From C-114 sp963719285 (GTDB lineage: Bacteria > Chloroflexota > Limnocylindria > Limnocylindrales > CSP1-4): DNA of 64,000 bases. The DNA lies in the NCBI GenBank assembly GCA_963719285.1, contig CAVRBO010000001.1:682001-746000 (forward strand). The letters are read 5' to 3'. Under the pieces are notes generated by a model that worked only from the letters and a program-made list of their open reading frames with translations, searched no databases and was not told where the DNA came from. Of the stretch, positions 26,320 through 33,875 are shown in pieces (positions within the stretch are counted from its first letter, which is position 1; each line of letters opens with the position of its first letter). Made by a program: the position numbers and the translations under genes.

Positions 26320-27594
26320 TCAGGAGGCCGTTCGGCGCGTCGCCCGGCCGGACTCCCTCGCCTTGCGAGCCGCGTCCCGGCCGTGCCAGCTCACCAGGAT
26401 CGGGCTGGCGTTGAAGACCGACGAATACGTGCCCGAGATGATGCCGATGAGCAGGGCCAGCACGAACGTCCGGATGCCGCTGCCCCCGAACAGGAACAGG
26501 GCCAGGAGTGTGAGCACGACCGTGAAGCTCGTGTTGATCGAGCGACCGAGCGTCTGGAGGACCGAGTGGTTCACGATCCGGTCGAAGGGCTCGCCCGCGT
26601 GCCGTGCCCGGTTCTCCCGGATCCGGTCGAACACGACGATCGTGTCGTGGACAGAGAAGCCGATGACGGTCAGCATCGCCGTGACGAACAGCGCGTCGAC
26701 CTGGGTCCCGAACAGCGTCCCCAGCACGGCGAAGATCCCGAGCACCACGATGACGTCGTGGAGCAGGGCGGTGAGCGCCGCGACCCCGAACCGGAAGTCG
26801 CGGAACCGGACGGTGATCCAGATGAGGATGCCGAGCGACCCGGCGAAGATGAGCCGGACCGCCTGGCCGATGAGGTCCGCCGACACGACCGGGCCCACCG
26901 TCGTCAGGCGGCGCTGCTCGGCGATCGGCCCGAGTTGTGTCTGGAGGGCGGACGCGAGCTTGCCGATCTCGCCGCTCGTCGGGATGGTCGTCCCGCCGAG
27001 GGGCGGCGGGCTGGGACTCGGGCTCGGGCTGGGGCTGGCGGACGGGCTCGCGGACGGCGACGGACTGGGACTCGCGCTCGGTGACGGCGACGGCGAGGCG
27101 GACGGGCTCGGGCTCGGCGACCCGGACGCACCGGCGGAGGCCGACGCGGACGGGCTGGCCGACGCGGAGGCCGGGGCGGACGGGCTCGGGGAGGCGGTCG
27201 CGCCGGTCGACGCGCTCGCGTCGGCGGACGCCGAGGGCTTGATCGTGGGGACCGGGGTCGGCGTGGGGACCGGCACCGGAAGGCCGATCGGGCGCGTCCG
27301 GATGACGAAGAAGCCGTCCGTCGAGGCCGTCACGGTCGAGTCGGCGAGGCCCTGGCCGACGAGGACGGTCAGGATCCGGTCGGACGTCACCGTCGCATCC
27401 TTGAACCGGACCTCCCACTCCGTCCCGCCCGTGTAGTCGATCGAGAACTTGATCCCGACCGCGTCGCCGGTGAGGGGCGTCAGGAGGATGAAGATGAACC
27501 CGGGGATGGTGATGAGGAGGGAGAAGGCGTAGAACCAGCGCCGTCGCCCGATGACGTCAAACACGCCCGCGGGCCTCTCCCCGGAGCGGGCCAC
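26320..27594 (-). CDS. secF: Protein translocase subunit SecF with large low-complexity insertion
   Basis: SecF of the RND-type SecDF motor, which uses proton flow to help export. The first helix (about 19-40) leads to FSIDYTGGTEWEVRF, the conserved periplasmic entry. Residues about 105-199 are then a Ser/Ala/Pro repeat, after which helices 2-6 follow with the family motif VIGFSVHDTIVVFDRIREN (split by the lipid boundary) and RSINTSF. The full length is 424 residues against about 300 in most bacteria, and the insertion accounts for the excess. The start is either GTG 27594, overlapping secD by 38 bp, or GTG 27564, which has a GGAGAGAGG upstream. Confidence 0.92.
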   Translation of the reverse strand: MARSGERPAGVFDVIGRRRWFYAFSLLITIPGFIFILLTPLTGDAVGIKFSIDYTGGTEWEVRFKDATVTSDRILTVLVGQGLADSTVTASTDGFFVIRTRPIGLPVPVPTPTPVPTIKPSASADASASTGATASPSPSAPASASASPSASASAGASGSPSPSPSASPSPSPSASPSPSPSASPSASPSPSPSPSPPPLGGTTIPTSGEIGKLASALQTQLGPIAEQRRLTTVGPVVSADLIGQAVRLIFAGSLGILIWITVRFRDFRFGVAALTALLHDVIVVLGIFAVLGTLFGTQVDALFVTAMLTVIGFSVHDTIVVFDRIRENRARHAGEPFDRIVNHSVLQTLGRSINTSFTVVLTLLALFLFGGSGIRTFVLALLIGIISGTYSSVFNASPILVSWHGRDAARKARESGRATRRTAS

Positions 27595-28939
27595 GGCCGA
27601 CGGCCCGGCCGGCGACGAACTCTTCCTCGCGCACTCCGAACAGCGACGCCTTGCGCGCCCAGTCTCGCTGGACCACCACCCGCAGGACCGTCCGGGTCAC
27701 GGTGATCGCCGTGAACATCGAGGTCAGCACGCCGATGATGAGCACGAACGCGAAGCCGCGGATCGTGGAACTGCCGAACCAGTACAGGATGCCGGCCGTG
27801 ATCAGGCTCGACACGTTCGAGTCGAGGATCGAGTTCCAGGCCCGGTTGAAGCCCGCCTCGATGGCCGCCGCCAGGGGCTTGCCGAGGCGCAGTTCCTCCT
27901 TGGACCGTTCGAAGATGAGGATGTTGGCGTCGACGGCCATGCCCACCGAGAGCACGAAGCCCGCGATGCCGGCGAGAGTCAGCGTCACCGGGATGAGCCG
28001 GAAGATCGCCAGCACGACCGCCGCGTAGTAGATGAGGGCGAAGCTCGCGACGGCGCCCGGCAGGCGGTAGTAGATGAGCATGAACACGAACACGAGGGCG
28101 ATGCCGATCGCGGCCGCCGTCAGCGTCTGATGGAGGAACTCGCGACCGAGCGTGGCCGGGATCTGGTCGTTCGTGATCGCCACGATCGGGAATGGCAGCG
28201 AGCCGTATCGGAGCACGGTCACGAGGTTGTTCATGTCGGCCGCCGTGAAGTTGCCGCTGATCTGGCCGGTGCCGTTGGTGATGGGTTCCCGGATGTACGG
28301 CGCGGACACGACGTTGCCGTCGAGGACGATCGCGAAGAAGTGATTGACGTTCTTGGACGAGAAATCGCCGAACAGGCTCTTGCCCGGGTCGCGGAGGGTG
28401 AACGAGACCGCCCGCTGGCCCGTCTGATCCGTGGCCGGATTGGCCGTTTCGATCTGGTCGCCGCTGAACAGGACGGGCTCGGTCGTGGGCAGCGGCTGGC
28501 CGTCCACGACACCGGTCGGGCCGTTCGGATAGGTGCCGTACGTGGCCGCCGGCAGGGGCACGAAGTCGAGGCGCCCGGTGGTGCCGACGAGCTTCTCGAT
28601 CGCCTCGGCGTCCTGGACGCCCGGCAGCTCGACCACGACGCGGTCCGAGCCGACCGTGTAGACGAGCGGCTCGGCCACGCCGGTCGCGTTCACCCGGCGC
28701 TCGATGATGTCGCGGATCGTGCTCATCGCGTTCGAGTCGGGGACGCGATCGCCCACCTGCTGGGCCTGGTACTCGACCCTGAAGCCGCCCTGCAGATCGA
28801 GCCCGAGCTTCCACTCGAGCTTGCGCGAATCGACGGTGCCCGGTTGCGCTCCGATGATCGGGACGCGGACGGCGACGAGGTCGAGGAAGACGGCGAGCAC
28901 GCCGAAGACGACGACGAACAGGGGGGCGGCTCTACGCAT
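27557..28939 (-). CDS. secD: Protein translocase subunit SecD
   Basis: A 460-residue SecD, partner of SecF. The first helix is followed by LGLDLQGGFRVEY, the periplasmic P1 domain with ERRVNATGVAEPLV and VELPGVQDAE, then five helices with the motif GMAVDANILIFERSKEELR. It overlaps the secF start and begins 60 bp after the uvrC stop. Confidence 0.95.
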   Translation of the reverse strand: MRRAAPLFVVVFGVLAVFLDLVAVRVPIIGAQPGTVDSRKLEWKLGLDLQGGFRVEYQAQQVGDRVPDSNAMSTIRDIIERRVNATGVAEPLVYTVGSDRVVVELPGVQDAEAIEKLVGTTGRLDFVPLPAATYGTYPNGPTGVVDGQPLPTTEPVLFSGDQIETANPATDQTGQRAVSFTLRDPGKSLFGDFSSKNVNHFFAIVLDGNVVSAPYIREPITNGTGQISGNFTAADMNNLVTVLRYGSLPFPIVAITNDQIPATLGREFLHQTLTAAAIGIALVFVFMLIYYRLPGAVASFALIYYAAVVLAIFRLIPVTLTLAGIAGFVLSVGMAVDANILIFERSKEELRLGKPLAAAIEAGFNRAWNSILDSNVSSLITAGILYWFGSSTIRGFAFVLIIGVLTSMFTAITVTRTVLRVVVQRDWARKASLFGVREEEFVAGRAVGRGPLRGEARGRV

Positions 28940-28999
28940 CGCGGCGGAGTGTACAGGAGCCGCCGGGCGGCCGCCGTCGGGCCCTCGGCCGTCCGGGGT

Positions 29000-30851
29000 C
29001 TACGCCTCGAGCGTCTCCTTGATCGTCGCGGCGAGCCGGGGGCCGATCCCGGGAACGGCGGCGATCTGTTCGACCGGGGCCTCCCGGACCCGCTTGGCCG
29101 AACCGAACACGCGCAGCAGCGCGCGCTTGCGCTTCGGGCCGACGCCGGGCAAGTCGTCGAACGCCGAGCGGACCGTCGCCTTCGCCCGCAGGTCGCGGTG
29201 ATAGGTGATCGCGAACCGGTGGGCTTCGTCGCGAAGGCGCTGGACGAGGTACAGGGCGCCGGACGTCGGCGGCAGGAGGATCGGCTCGCCGGCACCCGGC
29301 AGGAAGAGCTCTTCGCGCTCCTTGGCCAGGCCCACGAGCGGGAGGTCGTGCAGGCCGAGCTCGTCGAGGACGGTCTTGGCGGCGGCGACCTGGCCCTTGC
29401 CGCCGTCGATGATGACCAGGTCCGGCAGCTTCCAGCGAAGCTCCTCGGCGCTGCCCTCGTCGCCGGCCTTCGCGCGCCGGAAGCGCCGGGTCAGCACTTC
29501 CTGGTGGCTGGCGAAGTCGTTCGGGCCCTGGACCGTCCGGACCCGGAAGCGGCGGTACTCGCCGGTACGCGGCCGCCCCTCCTCGAACACGACCATGCTG
29601 CCGACCGACTGGGCCCCCTGGAACGTGCTGATGTCGTAGCACTCGATGCGCATCGGCGGCCCGGGCAGGTCGAGCGCCGCGGCCGAGCTCCTCCAATGCC
29701 CCGAGCGTCCGGCCCTGGTCCGCCAGCCATCGCGCGTGCTCGCGCGCGAGCGTCTCGGTCGCGTTCCTGACGGCCAGCTCCATGAGCTCGCGCTTCTCGC
29801 CCCGGCGCGGCACCTTCAGGTGGACCGGCCCGGAGCGCCGCTCGGCGAGGAACGCCTCGAGTGCGGACGTCTCGCTCAGCGCGCGGGGGACGAGGATCTC
29901 GCGTGGGATCGAGCTCGCCCGGGCGTAGTACTGCTCCGCGAAGCTCGTGAGGACTTCGTCGTCGGTCGCCTCGCGCATCGCCTCGAGCAGGAAGACATCA
30001 CGCCCCAGGAGCTTGCCATCCCGGACGGTGAAGAGCTGGACCGCCGCCTGGTTGTCCTGGCGGGCCAGCCCGAGGAGGTCCAGTTCGGTCCGAGCGAAGC
30101 CGGCCATCTTCTGGCTCTGCATCGTCCGCTCGATCGCCTTGACCTTGTCGCGCAGCGCCGCGGCCCGCTCGTAGGCCTGCTGCTCGGATGCGGCGGTCAT
30201 CTCGGACCGGAGCGCCTTGACCAGGGTCTCCTGGCGGCCTTCGAGGAAGAGCTCGATCTGGGTGATGTCGGCCCGGTAGGCGTCCCTGTCGATCGCCTGG
30301 ATGCAGGGGCCCTGGCAACGCTTGATGTGGTACAGCAGGCACGGCCGCTGGAGCGCCCGGACGCCGTCCCTGATGTCGATCGTGCAGGTCCGGAACGGGA
30401 AGAGCCGGCGGACGAGGTTCATGGACTCGTCCACCGAGGTCGCCGACGCGTACGGCCCGAAGTAGCGGCTCCCGTCGTTCGGGAGCCGGCGTGTCCGCTC
30501 CACCCGCGGAAAGTCGTCGCCCAGGGTGATCTTGATGTACGGGTAGCTCTTGTCGTCCTTGAGCCGGATGTTGAAGCGCGGCCGATGACGCTTGATGAGG
30601 TTGACTTCGAGGAGGAACGCCTCCGAGTCGGAGTCGGTGATCGTGTAGTCGAGCTCGGCGACCTTGTCGATGACCTCGCGGATCAGGTGCATCGCCCCGG
30701 CGGTCGTGCCCTTCTGCCAGTAGCTCCGGACCCGGTTGCGGAGGCTCTGCGCCTTGCCGACATAGATGACCTCCCCGCGAGCGTCCTTCATGAGGTACAC
30801 GCCGGGTCGGTCGGGCAGGTTGTCGAGGGTCGTCTGGAGCTCCGGGATCAC
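29000..30851 (-). CDS. uvrC: Excinuclease ABC subunit C, frameshifted
   Basis: The nuclease of nucleotide excision repair, cutting both sides of a lesion bound by UvrB. The N-terminal GIY-YIG domain includes PGVYLMKDARGEVIYVGKA and RSYWQ. The UVR segment YERAAALRDKVKAIE near residue 240 binds UvrB. The C-terminal RNase-H-like domain (ECYDIST, IIDGGKGQ, HRFAITYHR) and the helix-hairpin-helix pair (LPGVGPKRKRALL, VPGIGPRLAATI) are one frame over. The break is near 29683; removing one base restores LEELAAALDLPGPPMRIE and 616 residues. No LexA box is seen upstream, unlike uvrA and uvrB. Confidence 0.93.
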
Positions 30852-30939
30852 GCTCCGATGCTAGCGCGGTGCATCCGATGGTGCCCGCAGTGGGAGTCGC
30901 GGCGATCGCCGGGTGAGGGCCGATGGCCAGACTCGGTCG

Positions 30940-33264
30940 ATGGCCGGTCATCCCGCGCTCGTCGAGCGGCTCGCGCGGCTCGCGCCGGACCAGCGCGCAG
31001 CGGCCACGGCGCCGCCCGGGCCGATCCTGTGCGTCGCCCCGGCCGGGTCCGGCAAGACCACGACGCTCGTCGCCCGGATCGCCTGGCTCATCGACGGTGG
31101 GGCTGAACCCGCGACGATCGCCGCCATCACGTTCAACAAGCGTGCCGCGGATGAGCTCGGGGAGCGGCTCGACGGCGCGCTGGAGCCGCTCGGCGTCCCG
31201 GCCGGAGCCGTCCGCGTGCGGACGTTCCACGCGCTCGGGCTGGAGATCCTCCGCTCGGCCGGCCGGTCGGTCGAGCCCCTCGTGGACCGGATCGCAGTGC
31301 TCCGCGACGTCGCTCCGGGGGCCAGTCCCGCGGTCCTGCGCCGGCTCGACGACGCATTCTCGCGGCTCAAGCTCGACCTGGGGGTCACCGTCGACGAGGT
31401 CGCCGCCGATCCCGATCCCGGGCCCGTCGGGCGGGCGTTCGTAGCCTACGAACGCGCGATCGAGCGGCTCGGTGGTCTCGACTTCGACGATCTCGTCGCC
31501 CGCACCGTGCGGCTGCTCGAGGCCGAGCCGGCCGTCCTCGCCCGCTGGCACGTCGCCTGTACGCACCTGCTGGTCGACGAGGTCCAGGACGTCGACCGGA
31601 GCCAGCTCCGGCTCGCCCTGCTCCTCGCAGCGCCCGAACACCGGATCTTCCTGGTCGGCGACGACGACCAGTCCATCTACGGCTGGCGGCTCGCCGACGT
31701 CCGACGCGTCCTGGAGCTGGCCGGATCGCTGCCGGGTCTCCGCCGGGTGGACCTGGTCACGAACTACCGTTGTCCAGGGCCGGTCGTTGAGCGAGCCGTC
31801 CGCCTCGTCGAGCGTAATCGCGAGCGCTTCGCCAAGAAGGTGACGGCCCGCCCGGGTGCGACCGGCCGGCTCCTTCTCGCGCCGGACGGTGCGGATGAGG
31901 TCGAGCGGGTCGGACGCATCCTGGATGCCTGGCCGGACGACGGCGGGACGCGGGCGTTCCTGGCCAGGACGAATCGCGAGCTCCTGCCCGCGCTCGTGGT
32001 GGCGCTGGAGCGGCGGCTCCCGTTCCGCGCCGACCGGGTCGCGACCCCGCTCGACGACCCGCGTCTCGACGCCCTGCTCGCGGTGACGGCGGCGACGGAC
32101 CCCCGGCTGCCCCTCCTGGCCCGCCTCGGCCGCGTCGTGGCGCGGACCGCCGCGGTCGAGACCGATGCGATCGACCAGGCATTCACCGGCCGCGAAGTCG
32201 CCTCGGCCCTCCTCGCCTGGGCGTCGCCCTACCCGGACCTGGATGCCCTCGCCACGGCCGTCGCCGAGCGACGCGACCTGCTCGCGCGGCTGCGGACCGA
32301 CGATGCCACGCTAAGCCTGGCGACGGCCCATGCCACGAAGGGTCTCGAGTTCGACCACGTGGCGGTCCTCGGGATGGAGGCCGGCCGGTTCCCGAGCGGC
32401 CGTGCGATCGGCGAGGCCGAGGATCCCGTGCGGGCCCTCGAAGAGGAGCGCCGGCTGGCCTATGTCGCCTGGACGCGGGCGCGCCGGACACTGACCCTCA
32501 GCTTCGATCCTGACGTCGCCTCGCCGTTCCTCGGCGAGGCGTTCGGTCCCGACGAGCTGCCCTCCACCCGCGGCCCGCCGGGCGCCGAACGGCGATCAGG
32601 CGGCGTCCTCCTCCTCGTCGGGTCGACCGAGGCGCATCACGAAGCGCCCGAACAGGAAGGCGGCCGTCGCGGCGACGAGGACCAGGCTGACGTTGAGGAT
32701 CGGCCAGGCCCAGTCGCTGACGGCGCCGGCGCCGTCGCTCGCGGACAGGGCGCCCGGCACCCAACCGAGACCGGCGACCGAATCGAGCGCGTCGACCTGG
32801 TCGGCCGCCTCGAGGCCGTAGATCTGGGGGACGATGTAGAGCACCGAGGCGACGACCATCAGGACACTCACGAGCCGGAACGCCTGGGGGTCGTCGTCGG
32901 AGTCACGGGTGAGCTTGACCGCCAGGGCCCACAGCAGGACCACGGTGGCCAGGGGCGCGGTGATCGGCAATCCCAGGCCGATGTACAGGTTCGGCATGAG
33001 GAAGATCATGCTCAGGGCGAGGGTGACGACCATGAGCCCGTCCCGGATCAGGACATACGACAGCCACCACACGTCGCCGCCGAAGCGAAGGGTCAGCGTC
33101 CCGAGGAACCGGATGATGTACGGGCGGGCGAAATGGAGCACCAGGGTGAACGCCCAGAGGATCGGCAGGATCGCGGCGACCGACAGGACGAGCCAGCCGG
33201 CGCCGCCACTGGTCAGTGCATTCGCGAGTTCGTCGGCAGTCATCGGTGGGGCTCCTCGGACTGA
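30940..33264 (+). CDS. UvrD/PcrA-like superfamily 1 DNA helicase; C-terminal end uncertain
   Basis: An ATP-dependent DNA helicase. All core motifs are present: I (APAGSGKTTTL), Ia (TFNKRAADELGERL), II (VDEVQDVDRSQ), III (VGDDDQSIYGWR), IV (LVTNYRCPGP), V (TAHATKGLEFDHVAV) and VI (RLAYVAWTRARRTL). Homology ends near 32560, giving about 545 residues, compact for UvrD because 1B/2B parts are short. The frame has no stop until 33262-33264, so the last 220 residues would be a charged tail antisense to two membrane protein genes; that tail is probably not real. A missing stop or an indel near 32.6 kb is likely. Start ATG 30940 is nine codons after a GTG at 30913. Confidence 0.8.
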   Translation: MAGHPALVERLARLAPDQRAAATAPPGPILCVAPAGSGKTTTLVARIAWLIDGGAEPATIAAITFNKRAADELGERLDGALEPLGVPAGAVRVRTFHALGLEILRSAGRSVEPLVDRIAVLRDVAPGASPAVLRRLDDAFSRLKLDLGVTVDEVAADPDPGPVGRAFVAYERAIERLGGLDFDDLVARTVRLLEAEPAVLARWHVACTHLLVDEVQDVDRSQLRLALLLAAPEHRIFLVGDDDQSIYGWRLADVRRVLELAGSLPGLRRVDLVTNYRCPGPVVERAVRLVERNRERFAKKVTARPGATGRLLLAPDGADEVERVGRILDAWPDDGGTRAFLARTNRELLPALVVALERRLPFRADRVATPLDDPRLDALLAVTAATDPRLPLLARLGRVVARTAAVETDAIDQAFTGREVASALLAWASPYPDLDALATAVAERRDLLARLRTDDATLSLATAHATKGLEFDHVAVLGMEAGRFPSGRAIGEAEDPVRALEEERRLAYVAWTRARRTLTLSFDPDVASPFLGEAFGPDELPSTRGPPGAERRSGGVLLLVGSTEAHHEAPEQEGGRRGDEDQADVEDRPGPVADGAGAVARGQGARHPTETGDRIERVDLVGRLEAVDLGDDVEHRGDDHQDTHEPERLGVVVGVTGELDRQGPQQDHGGQGRGDRQSQADVQVRHEEDHAQGEGDDHEPVPDQDIRQPPHVAAEAKGQRPEEPDDVRAGEMEHQGERPEDRQDRGDRQDEPAGAATGQCIREFVGSHRWGSSD
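32596..33243 (-). CDS. Five-helix membrane protein, paralogue of its upstream neighbour
   Basis: A 215-residue membrane protein of no recognised family with about five helices and an acidic C-terminus (RPDEEEDAA). It shares with the 33240-33875 product a diagnostic block: LHFARPYIIRFLGTLTLRFG then DVWWLSYVLIRD, and later LPITAPLAT and LYIVPQIYGLEA. ATG 33243 overlaps the stop of the upstream paralogue by ATGA. The gene is last in a three-gene unit with an Fe-S flavoprotein, so a role as membrane partner in electron transfer is a reasonable guess. No haem-binding His pairs are obvious. Confidence 0.7.
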   Translation of the reverse strand: MTADELANALTSGGAGWLVLSVAAILPILWAFTLVLHFARPYIIRFLGTLTLRFGGDVWWLSYVLIRDGLMVVTLALSMIFLMPNLYIGLGLPITAPLATVVLLWALAVKLTRDSDDDPQAFRLVSVLMVVASVLYIVPQIYGLEAADQVDALDSVAGLGWVPGALSASDGAGAVSDWAWPILNVSLVLVAATAAFLFGRFVMRLGRPDEEEDAA

Positions 33265-33875
33265 GACGGCGCCGGCGGGCGGCGGACCGTGGTCTGACGC
33301 AGGTTGTAGACGACCGCCACGACGGCCATGGCCCCGACCAGCACTCCGGACAGGTAGCACAGGGCCAGGGCGACGGTCGGGTTCTGGGACGACACGAGCA
33401 CCGAGGCGAGCTGGTTCGAGAAGTCCGACCCGATCTCGGTCACCTGGACACCCAGGATGTAGGGCACCAGGTAGAGCGTCGCGCCGAGGCCGAGCAGGAA
33501 CGTCTGGATGCGGAACCAGCGCAGGTCCGCATCGCCTCGGGTCATCAGCTTGACGAGCATGACCGCGAAGGCGCAGACGGCCGCGAGTCCGCCAGTGATC
33601 GGCAGGTCCTTGCCGGCCACGACATCGGGGTAGAAGAAGATGAAGCTGCCCAGGAAGACCTGCACGAGCAGGATGTCGCGCAGGGCGACGTAGACGATCC
33701 ACCACAGGTCGGCGCCGAGGCGCAGGCTGAACTTGCGCAGATTCTTGACCATGTACGGCCGCGCCACGTGTAGCGCCACGACGAGGAGCCACAGCGCGAC
33801 GAGAGCCGCGGCGATCGTCCCCTCGAGGAAGCCCTCGCCCGCGTCGAAGACACCTGATACCTGATCCGGAGTCAC
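33240..33875 (-). CDS. Five-helix membrane protein coupled to Fe-S flavoprotein
   Basis: A 211-residue membrane protein with about five helices. The central block LHVARPYMVKNLRKFSLRLG, DLWWIVYVALRD and later LPITGGLAA and LYLVPYILGVQV align closely with the next gene, marking an ancient tandem duplication. GTG 33875 has AGGAGG 7 nt upstream and overlaps the flavoprotein stop as GTGA; the reading from 33998 is less likely. The family is not recognised. Coupling to the preceding gene suggests a fixed stoichiometry with the redox protein. Confidence 0.75.
   Translation of the reverse strand: MTPDQVSGVFDAGEGFLEGTIAAALVALWLLVVALHVARPYMVKNLRKFSLRLGADLWWIVYVALRDILLVQVFLGSFIFFYPDVVAGKDLPITGGLAAVCAFAVMLVKLMTRGDADLRWFRIQTFLLGLGATLYLVPYILGVQVTEIGSDFSNQLASVLVSSQNPTVALALCYLSGVLVGAMAVVAVVYNLRQTTVRRPPAPSQSEEPHR

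Noticed and set aside
26990..27260. CRISPR-like or satellite repeat array
   Set aside because: The repetition is codon-level Ser/Pro/Ala low complexity within secF, without spacers or regular units. No CRISPR array or cas gene was seen anywhere.
16229..30851. Programmed frameshifting in gpmA, tpiA, rapZ and uvrC
   Set aside because: The sites share no slippery heptamer or downstream structure and fall at unrelated positions in the proteins; indel error is simpler.
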